The notes beneath the pieces are model-generated. The model searched no databases. It saw only the letters and a list, made by a program, of their open reading frames with translations, and was not told the origin of the DNA. From positions 1 through 64,000 of the forward strand of contig JBCBST010000001.1 in the NCBI GenBank assembly GCA_039819115.1: a stretch of 64,000 bases of DNA, in the 5' to 3' direction. Source of the stretch: JBCBST01 sp039819115. Its GTDB lineage: Bacteria; Bacteroidota; Rhodothermia; Balneolales; Balneolaceae. A program made the translations under genes and the position numbers. Shown here piece after piece: positions 24,190 through 34,557 of this stretch. Within the stretch, counting starts at the first letter, position 1. Every line of letters starts with the position of its first letter.

Positions 24190-27084
24190 TTGTATGTTCC
24201 TGTTTGCTTAACACCAACCATTAGCACCCCGTCGTTGCAGCATCATATCATTATCAGAGGCGCGAGAGAACACAACCTCAAAAACATAGACATAGACATT
24301 CCCCGCGACCAATTGGTGGTCATTACCGGACTTTCCGGATCAGGTAAATCGTCCCTGGCCTTTGATACCATTTATGCAGAGGGCCAACGTCGGTTTTTGG
24401 AATCGCTCTCCGCGTACGCCCGTCAGTTTCTTGGGATGATGGAACGCCCCGCCGTTGACTTTATCGATGGGCTATCGCCGGTGATTTCTATTGATCAAAA
24501 GACAACCAATCGTAATCCCCGTTCTACTGTTGGCACTGTAACCGAGATTTATGATTTTCTAAGGTTGCTGTATGCCCGTATTGGGGTTCCTTATTCGTAT
24601 GTGTCGGGTAACAAGATGGAAAAACAAAGCGCCGACCAGGTGGTTGCCGCTGTTATGGCTATGCAGGAAGGTACTAAAGCCTACTGCCTGGCTCCGGTTG
24701 TTCGGGGAAGAAAAGGGCATTATCGTGAGTTATTTGAGCAAACGATAAAACAGGGTTTTGTAAGTGCCCGGATTGATGGGGAGCTAAGGGAACTGGAATC
24801 GGGCATGATGGTAGATCGGTACAAGACCCATAACATTGAGGTTGTGGTCGACCGGTTTGTGATTGCTCCCAAAAGCGAGAAACGCATTGCCGATAGCATT
24901 CGTCTTGCGCTTGAAATGGCCGATGGAAATGTGATTCTGGCTACCCGGAAAGGAGATGAATTTGAAGACAAGCTATTCTCTCAAAAATTGTTCGACGTGG
25001 AAAGTGGACTGGCATATGAAGATCCGGCTCCAAATCTGTTTTCCTTTAACTCTCCATTTGGCGCCTGTCCTACCTGTGATGGACTTGGCTTTGCCTACGA
25101 TGTGAGCTGGGATTTGCTGGTTCCTAACCCAGAACAATCAGTTGCTGAATCCGGGATACGTTTTCTGGGAAAACCAAGAGACGTATTCGCTTTTAAACAA
25201 CTGAAAGCCGTTTTGGATACGTTCGAACTCGATTTCGACACTCCTATTAAAGACTATCCCCAGGAACTGATTGACATCTTAATGCTGGGTGGAGGAGATA
25301 CCAAATATGCAGTCAGTTATGATTTCAAGGATAACAGCGTAACCTATAAGCATAAGTACGAAGGGCTCAGGAATACGATCATTGATCAGTATGAGAACAG
25401 CAAGTCGCCAAAGCAACGTGAAAAGGCGAAGGCGTACATGAGCAAAGTACTATGCCCTACCTGTAAAGGTGGCCGCCTGAACAAGGAAGCATTGAGCTAT
25501 AAAATTGATGGATATTCCATTCACGATTTAGTGAGTATGGATATTCAACAGCTTCGGGATACTCTATACGGAATTAAGCTCACGGAGCGTCAGCAGCTTA
25601 TTGGAAACCAGGTGTTAAAGGAAATCAGAGACCGGCTCGATTTCTTACTCAATGTTGGGTTAACGTATTTAAGTCTGGATCGGGAAGCTCAGACGCTAAG
25701 TGGTGGCGAAGCCCAACGTATACGGCTTGCTACCCAAATTGGAACCCAATTAGTAGGTGTGCTATATATCCTGGATGAGCCCAGTATCGGTCTCCATCAA
25801 CGGGATAATACCAAGCTGATTAACTCTCTGGAGCTGCTCCGGGATTTAGGGAATTCGGTACTGGTAGTAGAACACGACCGGGAAACGATTGAACATGCCG
25901 ATTTTGTGGTCGATTTAGGGCCGGGTGCCGGTGTTAACGGTGGAGGTATCGTTTCAGCTGGTAAGCCCGATGAATTGGATAAAGAGTCGATGACGGCCCG
26001 GTTTTTACGAGATGAGGAAACGATTCCGATACCGGAGTCTTATCGTAAGGGAAATAAGAAAAAGATTAGCATTGCTAATGCGCGTGGTCATAATCTTAAG
26101 AATGTAAATCTGAACATCCCTCTCGGAAAATTTATCTCGGTAACGGGGGTGAGTGGCTCGGGTAAAAGTTCGCTTATCAACCAGACGTTGGTGCCTATTT
26201 TGTCGAACTACTTCTATAAATCGAAGTCCGTACCTCTGCCGTATGACTCGGTTCAGGGTCTGGACAACATTGATAAAATAATCTCCATTGATCAAAGTCC
26301 GATCGGGCGTACGCCACGTTCCAATCCCGGAACGTATACCAAAGTGTTTGATCATGTACGCCGGTTGTTTGCAGAAATGCCGGAGTCTAAAATCCGGGGG
26401 TATGATCAGGGCAGGTTTTCTTTTAATGTGAAAGGGGGGAGATGTGAAACCTGTCAGGGTGATGGGGTTCGTAAAATTGAGATGAATTTCCTTCCCGATG
26501 TGTACGTAACCTGTGAAACTTGTAACGGAAAGCGGTACAACCGGGAAACGCTCGAAATCTACTACCGGGGTAAAAATATATCGGAAGTGCTGGATATGCC
26601 GATATCGGAAGGGGTTGAGTTTTTTGATGCACAACCTGCCATACGTCGCATTTTGAGTACGCTCAATTCCGTAGGGCTTGGTTACCTTACCCTGGGACAA
26701 TCCAGTACTACACTTTCAGGGGGAGAAGCGCAGCGTATTAAACTTTCCCGCGAACTGGCTAAAATTGGCACAGGTAATACCCTGTATGTAATGGATGAGC
26801 CTACAACCGGGTTACACTTTCAGGATGTTCGCATGCTGGTGAATGTGATTCAGCAATTGGTAGACAAAGGGAATACGGTAATGGTAATCGAGCATAATCT
26901 GGATTTGATTAAAGCATCAGACTGGATTATTGATCTGGGCCCTGAAGGGGGATCTGGTGGCGGGTCGGTGATTGCAGAAGGAACCCCAACCGAAGTAGCA
27001 GCAGTGGAAGCATCGCATACCGGCCGGTATTTGAAAGAAGAGTTTGACCGTTTGGAAAAAAAAGAAGTGACGGTCAAAAGCTAA
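24190..27084 (+). CDS. uvrA: Excinuclease ABC subunit A
   Basis: DNA-damage recognition ATPase of nucleotide excision repair, up to 964 residues (usual ~940). Two ABC modules are present, with Walker [10 protein letters not shown] near 47 and GVSGSGKSS near 650 and two LSGGEAQRI signatures. Zinc-finger cysteines occur as CPTCDG, CPTCKG and CETCQG...CETCNG. No ATG precedes the conserved [15 protein letters not shown] segment: the frame offers TTG 24190 and TTG 24235, and the second gives a length closer to the family. I report the longer form. It follows the cyclase by 40 bp on the same strand. Confidence 0.95.
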   Translation: MYVPVCLTPTISTPSLQHHIIIRGAREHNLKNIDIDIPRDQLVVITGLSGSGKSSLAFDTIYAEGQRRFLESLSAYARQFLGMMERPAVDFIDGLSPVISIDQKTTNRNPRSTVGTVTEIYDFLRLLYARIGVPYSYVSGNKMEKQSADQVVAAVMAMQEGTKAYCLAPVVRGRKGHYRELFEQTIKQGFVSARIDGELRELESGMMVDRYKTHNIEVVVDRFVIAPKSEKRIADSIRLALEMADGNVILATRKGDEFEDKLFSQKLFDVESGLAYEDPAPNLFSFNSPFGACPTCDGLGFAYDVSWDLLVPNPEQSVAESGIRFLGKPRDVFAFKQLKAVLDTFELDFDTPIKDYPQELIDILMLGGGDTKYAVSYDFKDNSVTYKHKYEGLRNTIIDQYENSKSPKQREKAKAYMSKVLCPTCKGGRLNKEALSYKIDGYSIHDLVSMDIQQLRDTLYGIKLTERQQLIGNQVLKEIRDRLDFLLNVGLTYLSLDREAQTLSGGEAQRIRLATQIGTQLVGVLYILDEPSIGLHQRDNTKLINSLELLRDLGNSVLVVEHDRETIEHADFVVDLGPGAGVNGGGIVSAGKPDELDKESMTARFLRDEETIPIPESYRKGNKKKISIANARGHNLKNVNLNIPLGKFISVTGVSGSGKSSLINQTLVPILSNYFYKSKSVPLPYDSVQGLDNIDKIISIDQSPIGRTPRSNPGTYTKVFDHVRRLFAEMPESKIRGYDQGRFSFNVKGGRCETCQGDGVRKIEMNFLPDVYVTCETCNGKRYNRETLEIYYRGKNISEVLDMPISEGVEFFDAQPAIRRILSTLNSVGLGYLTLGQSSTTLSGGEAQRIKLSRELAKIGTGNTLYVMDEPTTGLHFQDVRMLVNVIQQLVDKGNTVMVIEHNLDLIKASDWIIDLGPEGGSGGGSVIAEGTPTEVAAVEASHTGRYLKEEFDRLEKKEVTVKS

Positions 27085-27100
27085 CCGGACCGGTTTATCA

Positions 27101-27141
27101 TAAAAAAGCCCGGCACCTCTGTTGTAAAGTGCCAGGCTGTA
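27101..27141 (-). terminator. Rho-independent terminator of the universal stress gene
   Basis: On the minus strand AGCCTGGCAC and GTGCCGGGCT form a 10-bp stem with one mismatch, followed by six Ts. It lies about 20 bp past the stop of the stress-protein gene; for uvrA on the other strand it lacks a T-run. Confidence 0.82.
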
Positions 27142-27162
27142 GTCTACACGTTTTTAGTTAAG

Positions 27163-28143
27163 CTAGTCATCATTACCGTTTGGTCGGATGGTGAGTAGCG
27201 GTATTTTAATGTTGCGTACCACCTGTTCCGCCGTAGACCCGATGAGGAATCGTGCCAGGCCGGTTCTTCCATGCGTGGTCATCACGGCCAGATCGGCATG
27301 ACTGTTGGCATAGGTCACAATCTCGTGATGAGCCGATATACCACGTTCAATTTGTGTGCAGAACAAGATCGAATGCGAATCTCCGCCGTTTTGATAGATA
27401 AAGTAATCTTCGCTCTCGGTGGGGATTTGTTTGATGCGGATATGATACTCGTCGTGTTCTTCAAAGAATTCGTTCATACGACGAATTAATGCATCATAAA
27501 TACGATCTTCGTCTTCGGCGGCAGCCATAATAGCTGGCATGGGTACGCCATCTCCGTATAATTCCACAGCGTGAAACAGCATGATTTTAGCATCAAATTG
27601 TTTAGCAATGTTGAAGGCGGTGGGCAAGGCTTCAAAGGAGTTATCAGAGAAGTCAATTGGCACAAACACGATGCCCATCTCTTCTGATTTAATGGGTTCA
27701 TCAAGGGTTAGTACAGGAACATTAGACTGCCGGATGATTTTCTCTGTAATGCTACCTCTGAACCATTCAGATGCATGTTTGCCCCTGGAACTCATCAACA
27801 CCAGGTCGTAATTGTTCTTATTGGCCTGATCGGTAATAGCCCGTGATGGCTTTCGGTCTACAATGGTGATCAGTTGTCCGCAATGCTCTCTTCCAATATG
27901 TTTATGAGCCAGGTTCTTTAGCTCTTCGTACGCATGTTCAAGTACATGCGGATACAGGTCTTTTTCCATGTCAAAGGGGATACCAAGCGTATCGATACTC
28001 TCGCTGAAATACATACTGAGTGGAACTACGTGTATCAAATCGATGGTGGTTCCAAAGTGGGCATAAAATCTACCCGCCATTTGTACAGCAGCTTCCGATC
28101 GTGCGGAGAAATCGGTAGGTACCAGGATTCGGTTTACTTTCAT
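27163..28143 (-). CDS. Tandem-domain universal stress protein
   Basis: A 326-residue cytosolic protein with two UspA domains, starting at RILVPTDFS (5-13) and at VFVPIDFSD (about 155). Each ends in an ATP-binding-type loop: MSSRGKHASEWFRGS in the first and MTTHGRTGLARFLIGS in the second, matching G-x2-G-x9-G(S/T). Such proteins bind ATP and accumulate under starvation or stress. It is a single gene with its own terminator and a 134-bp gap to the efflux operon terminator side. Specific role unknown. Confidence 0.92.
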   Translation of the reverse strand: MKVNRILVPTDFSARSEAAVQMAGRFYAHFGTTIDLIHVVPLSMYFSESIDTLGIPFDMEKDLYPHVLEHAYEELKNLAHKHIGREHCGQLITIVDRKPSRAITDQANKNNYDLVLMSSRGKHASEWFRGSITEKIIRQSNVPVLTLDEPIKSEEMGIVFVPIDFSDNSFEALPTAFNIAKQFDAKIMLFHAVELYGDGVPMPAIMAAAEDEDRIYDALIRRMNEFFEEHDEYHIRIKQIPTESEDYFIYQNGGDSHSILFCTQIERGISAHHEIVTYANSHADLAVMTTHGRTGLARFLIGSTAEQVVRNIKIPLLTIRPNGNDD

Positions 28144-28217
28144 GACGGCCTCCCATCAGTAATTGGTTATTAGCAACCTATACTCCAAACGTGAAGAAAT
28201 GATGAAAACGCTACCAA

Positions 28218-28250
28218 CAAAAAAACCACGCCTGTCAAACGTGGTTTTTT
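28218..28250. terminator. Strong bidirectional terminator
   Basis: AAAAAACCACG ... CGTGGTTTTTT is a perfect stem with loop cctgtcaaa and T-runs on both strands. It ends the RND efflux operon (minus strand), 27 bp past the TolC-type stop. Confidence 0.9.
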
Positions 28251-28276
28251 GATGCTCTATTAGGTTTGCTCTTCGA

Positions 28277-29617
28277 TCATTGTATTAAAGCTCCTTGCAA
28301 CTGCTGAATGCGGTAAAAAGCCAGCATTACATTCGATTGAATGGCACTGATGCTTAGCTCGGCATCCAGAAGGGCGTTTTGGGCGTCGCGAAAGTCGATG
28401 GAGGTAGCCTGCCCATCAAGGAAGCGACGCTCGGTTCGGTTAAATGCTTCCTGGAAAGAAGTCAGGTTCTCCTGTTCTTTTTCAAGCTGTGTCTGAAGCA
28501 AAGTCAGGGTCTCATACTCCTTCGAGGTTTCAGTGAGAATTTGAACAAGAACCAGTTGCTGCTGTTGTTCTGCTGTTTTTACAGAAAGCCTTTTATTCTG
28601 AATGGCTATCCGGTTTTGCCCACCCGTGAACAACGCGTATTGGAGCGACAGACCCACCTGAGGGCCCAATGTTTCAATTTCCGCAATTTGCTGTACATCG
28701 TTGGTCTGATTGAGGTAGTTCAACCGGGCAAAGGTTGATAACCGCGGATAACGGCTCGATTTTTGAGCCTCCAAATCAGCTTTGGTTAATACGATACCCT
28801 GTTTGGCAAGCTCTATTTCAGGATTCTGAAGCAGAATACTATTTTTGAGCGTTGCATAATCAGCCAATTGAATAGGGCGAAAGGTGGATTGAACCGAGAA
28901 ATCATCGTCTACTTCAATTCCGATCAGGAAAGCGAGGTCTTTCCGGATATTACGACGGGCCACCCGTACCTCTTCCAATCGAAGGAGGTCGCGGTTCAGG
29001 TTTGTTCGGGCCTGAAGCAGTGTGAGTCCATCAATGGTTCCAAGGTCAAATCTGCGCTGTATTTTTGCATTCCGCTCTTCTGACGTCTCCACAATTTCGC
29101 CCAGTAGTTCTTCTTCTTTTTGAAGATCAAGCAGGGTATAAAACAACCGGGTTACATCCATGATGACCTGGTTGATTACGATTTCCTGCTGCTTATTAGC
29201 GATAGCTGAACCTTGTTTTAGGATGCGGTACCGGTTTTTACGGGCAAATCCATCAAACAGGGTATAATCCACCTGAAAGGCAGCGGTAAACGTAGTAGTC
29301 TCAACCCCGCTTTCGTCGATCCGGATAGCCGGCGGATTGGGTTGAAATGTACGAAGCAGGAGGTCTGCATTATTGGTCTGGTAATCAAGCCCGGAAACCA
29401 GGCTCAGTGTTGGTAGATAACCGGCGTTACCCGGTGTGGCCGTATTTTCTGCAATTTCTGTTTCAATACGTTGAATCTGAATGAGATCATTTTCTTCCAA
29501 CGCTCGTTCAATCACATCCGACAACGATAACTGAGGTACAGCCTGAATCTGTGCATGGGAAGATTGTACTGAAAGCAGCACAGCGCCGATTACAAGGCAA
29601 AGATTAAGCAATTTCAT
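28277..29617 (-). CDS. TolC-family outer-membrane efflux channel
   Basis: A 446-residue outer membrane factor that would form the exit duct for the RND pump. Signal peptide 1-23 (ends SHA-Q), then two OEP repeats made of long coiled helices (LSLSDVIERALEEN; the second ends AFYRIQQLQGALIQ). I choose ATG 29617 because a perfect AGGAGG lies 7 bp upstream; the frame is open to 29662 but the extra residues fall before the signal and within the pump gene. It overlaps the end of the pump gene by 14 bp, so translation is coupled. It is the last gene of the operon. Confidence 0.92.
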   Translation of the reverse strand: MKLLNLCLVIGAVLLSVQSSHAQIQAVPQLSLSDVIERALEENDLIQIQRIETEIAENTATPGNAGYLPTLSLVSGLDYQTNNADLLLRTFQPNPPAIRIDESGVETTTFTAAFQVDYTLFDGFARKNRYRILKQGSAIANKQQEIVINQVIMDVTRLFYTLLDLQKEEELLGEIVETSEERNAKIQRRFDLGTIDGLTLLQARTNLNRDLLRLEEVRVARRNIRKDLAFLIGIEVDDDFSVQSTFRPIQLADYATLKNSILLQNPEIELAKQGIVLTKADLEAQKSSRYPRLSTFARLNYLNQTNDVQQIAEIETLGPQVGLSLQYALFTGGQNRIAIQNKRLSVKTAEQQQQLVLVQILTETSKEYETLTLLQTQLEKEQENLTSFQEAFNRTERRFLDGQATSIDFRDAQNALLDAELSISAIQSNVMLAFYRIQQLQGALIQ

Positions 29618-32600
29618 CCTGGACCTCCTGTAGAACGATATCGAATTGTTCGGATTTTGCATCTTTCATGCGCCTGATCACCCTGAAATAAAACACCTTC
29701 ACGTGGGCAAGTACGAGTTGCACAGAGGGCAGAAAAGAAAGGGTAAGAACCATTCCGAATATTAAACCATAAGCAATGGCAATGGCCGTGGGCTTTATAA
29801 ACTGAGCTGAAATGGAATTATTTAACAGCAGAGGGGCCAAACCAAATACGGTGGTAATGGTGGTTAATACAATGGGCCGAAACCGTGACATCGCGGCCTC
29901 ATACATACTTTCTGCCATAGAATACCCTTGCAATAGATAGTCGTTGTAGGTGGAAATGAGTACCAGACCGTTGTTGATGAGTACGCCCCACAGCGCAATC
30001 ATTCCTAAAATAGAGAAGATGCTTACCGGTATACCGTGAATAAAGCTGCCCCAGGCCACACCGACAAAAGCAAAAGGCAGCATGGATAAAATGGCCAGCG
30101 TTTTGGTAAACGACCGGTAGTTAAGTAACAGGATCGTTACGATCAGAATCATAACAATGATACTTGGTCCTTGGGATGAGTTTTGTGTTTCTGCAGAAAG
30201 ACGAGCTTCACCCTCCAGGGTATACCGGATATTCGGATAGGTATCGGTTATTGTTTTAAGAATGGAAGTTTCCGTTTCACCTAGCACAGCCGGTACCGAT
30301 ACCATGAGATTCTCCACGTCTGCTTCAACGCGGATTTCCCGTTTTCCACTCTGGTGGTTTACCTGCATCACATTGGTAACCGGTGTAAAGGTGGCGAGTT
30401 CACTCAATGGGTAGGAAGAGCCGTCGGGCAGTTGCAGTCTAACCTCTGATAAATCTTCTACCGAACGCCGGTCTTCTTCATCATAGCGGATCCAGACTTT
30501 TACTTCTTCATCGGCCCGTTGAATACTCTGTACTTCCAGTCCAAAAAATCCTTTCCGAACCTGATCAAATACGAGCGCTTCATTTAAACCAAGAAACTTG
30601 GCCTTTGGCGTAAGCTCCACCATGAGTTCCGGCATACCGATTTTATCGGTATCGGTGACGTCTTTCAGATCATCACGCTCTTCCAGGTAGGTTCGGAGCT
30701 GGTTTTTAGCAGAACGTAAATCATCCATATTATTACCCACCAGGGCAATAGAAACCGGTTTACCAAAGGCGGCTTCCGTTCCAAACGACAGGTTATTTGC
30801 TTCAGGGATGGGCCCCACCTCTTCCCGGATACGATCGGCAATCTCGAAGGACAAAATGCCCCGGGTGTTACCCTCAAGCATATAAATATTCAGGTAACCC
30901 TCGTTACTATTCGGTCCAACAACTTTTTCGACAAACCGAAACACTTCGTTATTGTCTGTACGCTGGCCGGAATAGTAGGAGTTGACTTCCCAGACTTGTT
31001 CTTCAATGTAGTCGAGTTTGTCCTGGAGAATGGCTTCATCGGTACCAGCAGGAAGTTCGATGCGGGCTGTTATAATGTCCTGATCAATAGTGGGAAAGAA
31101 GGTGCCTTTAATTACACCTGCACCCATTGCGGCGATGGTGCCAAACATCACCAGGAGTACAAACGCAATGCCAAGATAAGGTCGTGCAATAGTACCTGAT
31201 ATAATGCTTTTATACACCCGATCGCGGAAGCGTAACAGTAATCCATTGGTGTATTCCGTCACTTTCCAGGGTTTATCCTCTTTAGAAAGTGCTTTTGAAC
31301 GGGCAATATGAACCGGTAAAAACAGCAGACTTTCCAACAAGGCGATAGTTAGCGTGGCGCATACAACAAAGGCCACATCAGAGAAGTAATCACCTAATTG
31401 CCCATCCAGAAAGAAAAAGAGAGAAAAGGCCAGTGCGGTGGTTCCCAGGGAAGATAGGATAGCAGGGATCACCTCTTTTGTGCCATCAATTGCGGAGTTA
31501 AGCGGGGTTTTACCTTTCGTAAAGTGTTGGTAGATATTCTCTGCAACCACAACCCCATCATCCACAATAATACCCAACACGACGATGGTGCCAAAAAGAG
31601 ACACCTGGTTAATGGTGAGATCGTAGAACCGGGAAAGGATAAACATCCCCAGCAATCCAACCGGAATTTTAAGGGCGACCCAGAACGCTATTCTTGGATT
31701 CAAAAACAATCCAAGTACCACTAACACCAATAAAATACCCTGCCACGCATTGTTTGCCAGGCGACTGATGGCATCATTAAGCGATATGCTCATATCTTCA
31801 ACAATAACGGCTTCCACCTCTTTATTGTCTGCATTGAAAGTGGCCAGGTAATCGGCAACAAATTCGGCGTTGGTGATAATATCTTCTTCACTTCGGCTAA
31901 AGACCTTCATGAACACAGCCGGGTTTCCATTCAGGTATGCCTTATTGGGTTTGTCAGCAAATTGATCGTTGATGTTAGCGATATCACTCAATCGCACGAT
32001 CTTACCATCGGGTGTTGCTTTGATTACGATGTCCTGCATGTTAAACCCGTAATAGCGGCGGTTATCCAGGCGGATCAGAATGTTTTGAGTACCTGTTTCC
32101 ACCTCACCTCCCGATGCTTTGATATTGGAAGCCTGTATGGCAGCTGAGACCTCATCGAATGTGAGTTGGTAGGCACGTAAGTCCTGTTCGCGAAGGCGGA
32201 CTTCAATTTCCTCTTCGGGAAATCCGCTGATCTGGATTTGGGAGAGCTGGGGGTTAAGGATCAGTTCATCTTTGATGGATTTGGCATAATCCTTAAGTGC
32301 TTGTTTACTGGTTTCGCCCACCAATCCAATGGTCATGGTGTAGTTGAGAATCTCCTGTTTGGTGATCACCGGAGTTTCCACACCAGGAGGGAACGTGGTA
32401 ATCTTGTCTACCGCATTATTGACATCCTGAAGCACTTCATTGGGGTCGGCATCCTCAAATAGCTCAATGCTAACCATTGCAAAGCTTTCGGAAGAGCTGG
32501 ATGTAAACCGGTCAACTCCTTTAAGACCTTTGAGATTTTCTTCAATTTTATTGACCACTTCCTCTTCGATCTCGAACGGAGAAGCACCGGGATAGACCAC

Positions 32601-32747
32601 CTCTACATTGATGAAGCTTACCGGTTCCGGAGGGAGGAAGTTGGTTCGCATACTGCTCAGGCTTAAAAAGCCGAGCACAGCGATCAAACCCACGACGATA
32701 TTGACCACTCGTGGTTTTTGTGCAAGTTGCGTAAGTAAAGCGTTCAT
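29604..32747 (-). CDS. RND family efflux permease (AcrB-type)
   Basis: Inner-membrane proton/drug antiporter, 1047 residues, the normal size. It has the N-terminal TM1 (VNIVVGLIAVLGFLSL), two large periplasmic loops (porter and docking domains) and about 12 TM segments, with the conserved TM4 region GIIVDDGVVVAEN carrying the proton-relay aspartates. It starts 1 bp after the adaptor stop and overlaps the channel gene by 14 bp. The sequence is closest to the hydrophobe/amphiphile exporter branch rather than the heavy-metal (CusA) branch, since it lacks the methionine-rich transport site in an obvious form; substrates are unknown. Confidence 0.92.
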   Translation of the reverse strand: MNALLTQLAQKPRVVNIVVGLIAVLGFLSLSSMRTNFLPPEPVSFINVEVVYPGASPFEIEEEVVNKIEENLKGLKGVDRFTSSSSESFAMVSIELFEDADPNEVLQDVNNAVDKITTFPPGVETPVITKQEILNYTMTIGLVGETSKQALKDYAKSIKDELILNPQLSQIQISGFPEEEIEVRLREQDLRAYQLTFDEVSAAIQASNIKASGGEVETGTQNILIRLDNRRYYGFNMQDIVIKATPDGKIVRLSDIANINDQFADKPNKAYLNGNPAVFMKVFSRSEEDIITNAEFVADYLATFNADNKEVEAVIVEDMSISLNDAISRLANNAWQGILLVLVVLGLFLNPRIAFWVALKIPVGLLGMFILSRFYDLTINQVSLFGTIVVLGIIVDDGVVVAENIYQHFTKGKTPLNSAIDGTKEVIPAILSSLGTTALAFSLFFFLDGQLGDYFSDVAFVVCATLTIALLESLLFLPVHIARSKALSKEDKPWKVTEYTNGLLLRFRDRVYKSIISGTIARPYLGIAFVLLVMFGTIAAMGAGVIKGTFFPTIDQDIITARIELPAGTDEAILQDKLDYIEEQVWEVNSYYSGQRTDNNEVFRFVEKVVGPNSNEGYLNIYMLEGNTRGILSFEIADRIREEVGPIPEANNLSFGTEAAFGKPVSIALVGNNMDDLRSAKNQLRTYLEERDDLKDVTDTDKIGMPELMVELTPKAKFLGLNEALVFDQVRKGFFGLEVQSIQRADEEVKVWIRYDEEDRRSVEDLSEVRLQLPDGSSYPLSELATFTPVTNVMQVNHQSGKREIRVEADVENLMVSVPAVLGETETSILKTITDTYPNIRYTLEGEARLSAETQNSSQGPSIIVMILIVTILLLNYRSFTKTLAILSMLPFAFVGVAWGSFIHGIPVSIFSILGMIALWGVLINNGLVLISTYNDYLLQGYSMAESMYEAAMSRFRPIVLTTITTVFGLAPLLLNNSISAQFIKPTAIAIAYGLIFGMVLTLSFLPSVQLVLAHVKVFYFRVIRRMKDAKSEQFDIVLQEVQDEIA

Positions 32748-32748
32748 G

Positions 32749-33870
32749 TCAGTTCAGCGCCTCAGCCTTTTTTCCAATAATAGGTTCTTCCGGGGCGTTA
32801 AGAACCACTCGTTCCCCATTATACAGACCACGTACAATCACTGAATCAGAAGCAAATCCTAAGGTTTGAACCGGTTGCTGTACCACCCGGTCTTCCCGTA
32901 ATACCAGAACGGTTTTATCACGTTGGAGGGCTTGTCTGGGCAGTTTGGCCACTTGTTGAAGTTCATCGATAACAAGGGCTCCTTCCAGGTACAAACCGTC
33001 TCTGAGATTATCTCCGCTTAAATCGAAAAAGACAGATACATGTTGTGTTTGAGGATCAATAACGGCGCCAATCCGGCTGATTGTACCATTCCAGGTTCCC
33101 GAAACATCATTGCTTGAAAACGTTACCTGATCTCCAATGGATAAACGGTTTGCCCACTCCACGTCGATACCGGCTTCCAGTTCATACTGCTTATTGTTGA
33201 TAATGGTACCGAGGTATTGTCCGGGGTTTACCAGGGTTCCTATTTCGGTAACGTCTTCGGTCACAATACCATCGTAAGGAGCCGAAATGGTATATTTAGC
33301 CAGTCGTTGCTCCTGGGCCCGAATCTGGTAGTATTGCGCAAAAATTCCCCTGCTGTTTAAAAACCTTCGTTCCTTTTCAGAGCGGGGTTCGGGCAATGCG
33401 GTAATGGGTTGCTCGGCGTTAAACCGGGTGGCGTAATCCTCCCAATCGGAATAGGTCTCAGGATAATCGGCTTCCAAATCAGCAAGCAGCCGGGTAATCT
33501 GACTAAGCAGTTCTTTCTTTTGTGCGGCTAACGCAAATTGTTGCTCCTCCGAATTAATGGAGAATAACGTTTGGGCTTTTGAGAAGGCTTCACCCTCGCG
33601 GAAATCAAAAGTTGCTGGCTGAATAGTACCCTGAACTTCGGCATATAATGGAGTGGTATACTTTGCGTGTACTCTCCCATTAACGGCTTCGGTTTGCTCC
33701 ACGGTTGTATTCGAGACTGTGGTTACCCGGACTTTTTGAACGGTGGCAGAGACGGCTTCCCCTCCTGCTTCGACAGGTACCGGCTCTTCCTGTGGGGTAA
33801 ACAATGCATAACCCAATAAAAGAATCCCTACGGCCGAGATGGAGAAGATGGATGTTTTTAGTGTTTTCAT
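32749..33870 (-). CDS. RND periplasmic adaptor (membrane fusion protein)
   Basis: A 373-residue adaptor that would link the RND pump to the TolC-type channel. A single N-terminal membrane anchor (5-24) precedes the lipoyl/barrel-sandwich segments (YAEVQGTIQPATFDFREG; second half ISAPYDGIVTEDVTEIG), flanking a short helical hairpin (about 105-165), then beta-barrel and membrane-proximal domains. The start lies 10 bp after the cyclase-like gene's stop, and a TGAC-N5-GTCA operator candidate (33887-33899) sits directly upstream of the start codon. Confidence 0.9.
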   Translation of the reverse strand: MKTLKTSIFSISAVGILLLGYALFTPQEEPVPVEAGGEAVSATVQKVRVTTVSNTTVEQTEAVNGRVHAKYTTPLYAEVQGTIQPATFDFREGEAFSKAQTLFSINSEEQQFALAAQKKELLSQITRLLADLEADYPETYSDWEDYATRFNAEQPITALPEPRSEKERRFLNSRGIFAQYYQIRAQEQRLAKYTISAPYDGIVTEDVTEIGTLVNPGQYLGTIINNKQYELEAGIDVEWANRLSIGDQVTFSSNDVSGTWNGTISRIGAVIDPQTQHVSVFFDLSGDNLRDGLYLEGALVIDELQQVAKLPRQALQRDKTVLVLREDRVVQQPVQTLGFASDSVIVRGLYNGERVVLNAPEEPIIGKKAEALN

Positions 33871-33880
33871 ATCTTGATGA

Positions 33881-34537
33881 TTATATTGACTGATAGTCAG
33901 TTTTAGTTAAAAATTTTTCTCGCCTTCTGGATAAGCTCACCTGCCAGATGAACAAACCACCTGCAGACTGACCGATGCCAAGACTACCGATAGGCGTAAA
34001 ACGAAAGGGGAGTTCTGCAAGAGAAAGCCGATTGTAAATCGGTTGGGAAATAACGAGTGCGCTATGATGCTGCTTAGCCTGGGTCAGCATTTTTGCTGAT
34101 GCGTTTAATACCTCACCGTGGTAGGCCATATTAGGGAAAGATGTCCCGACAATGGCCTTGGCAACCCTTCCATAGTGAATAGAGCTTTTAAAAACAGGCG
34201 CTATCTTAAATGCTCTGTAAAATTGTGGGTGATGAGCTCTAAGAGCAATATTAAATTCAAACACCAGCTGTATGGCCATATTCCATGCCTCGGGATGAGA
34301 AGAGGGTTTCCAGCTTAGTACAACCTCATCTCCTACATACTGGTACACACGAAAGGGATAGTTTTCGCTTATTTGCTCCAGGATTCCGAATGCAGTAGAC
34401 AAGAGGCGACTATACGCCAGCGGACTCAACTGCTCTGAAATAGAGGTGGAGTCGTTAAGATCAATAAAAATAAAAGCACGTTCTTCAAGAACAGTATTTG
34501 GTGAATGAGAACGGTAGGCAGTAGCTAATTGGGACAT
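33881..34537 (-). CDS. Nucleotide-cyclase-homology-domain protein in an efflux operon
   Basis: A 218-residue single-domain protein of the class III cyclase fold. The metal aspartates are kept: FIDLNDST (about 24-31) and YVGDE (about 67-71). The adenine-selecting Lys and Asp are not: the segment before GDE reads VYQY, and the dimer motif reads MAYHGEVLNASAKM, with Ala for Asp and Lys for the transition-state Arg, while the Asn is kept. It may therefore use another nucleotide, or be a regulator without cyclase activity. It lies 20 bp after the TetR gene and 10 bp before the adaptor gene, so it is part of the operon. No cyclic-nucleotide receptor is nearby. Confidence 0.75.
   Translation of the reverse strand: MSQLATAYRSHSPNTVLEERAFIFIDLNDSTSISEQLSPLAYSRLLSTAFGILEQISENYPFRVYQYVGDEVVLSWKPSSHPEAWNMAIQLVFEFNIALRAHHPQFYRAFKIAPVFKSSIHYGRVAKAIVGTSFPNMAYHGEVLNASAKMLTQAKQHHSALVISQPIYNRLSLAELPFRFTPIGSLGIGQSAGGLFIWQVSLSRRREKFLTKTDYQSI
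33887..33899. promoter_or_regulatory. TetR-type operator candidate before the adaptor gene
   Basis: TGACTGATAGTCA, a palindrome with TGACT/AGTCA arms, lies inside the 3' end of the cyclase-like gene and 17 bp upstream of the adaptor start. It shares the pattern TGACT(A/G)A(C/T)(A/G)GTCA with two boxes in front of the TetR gene, suggesting an internal regulated promoter. Confidence 0.6.
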
Positions 34538-34557
34538 GGCTTTTCTACATTAACAAC

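Noticed and set aside
33881..34537. Pycsar anti-phage cyclase
   Set aside because: The cyclase-like gene has no neighbouring effector with TIR or transmembrane and cyclic-nucleotide-binding domains; it is embedded in an efflux operon.
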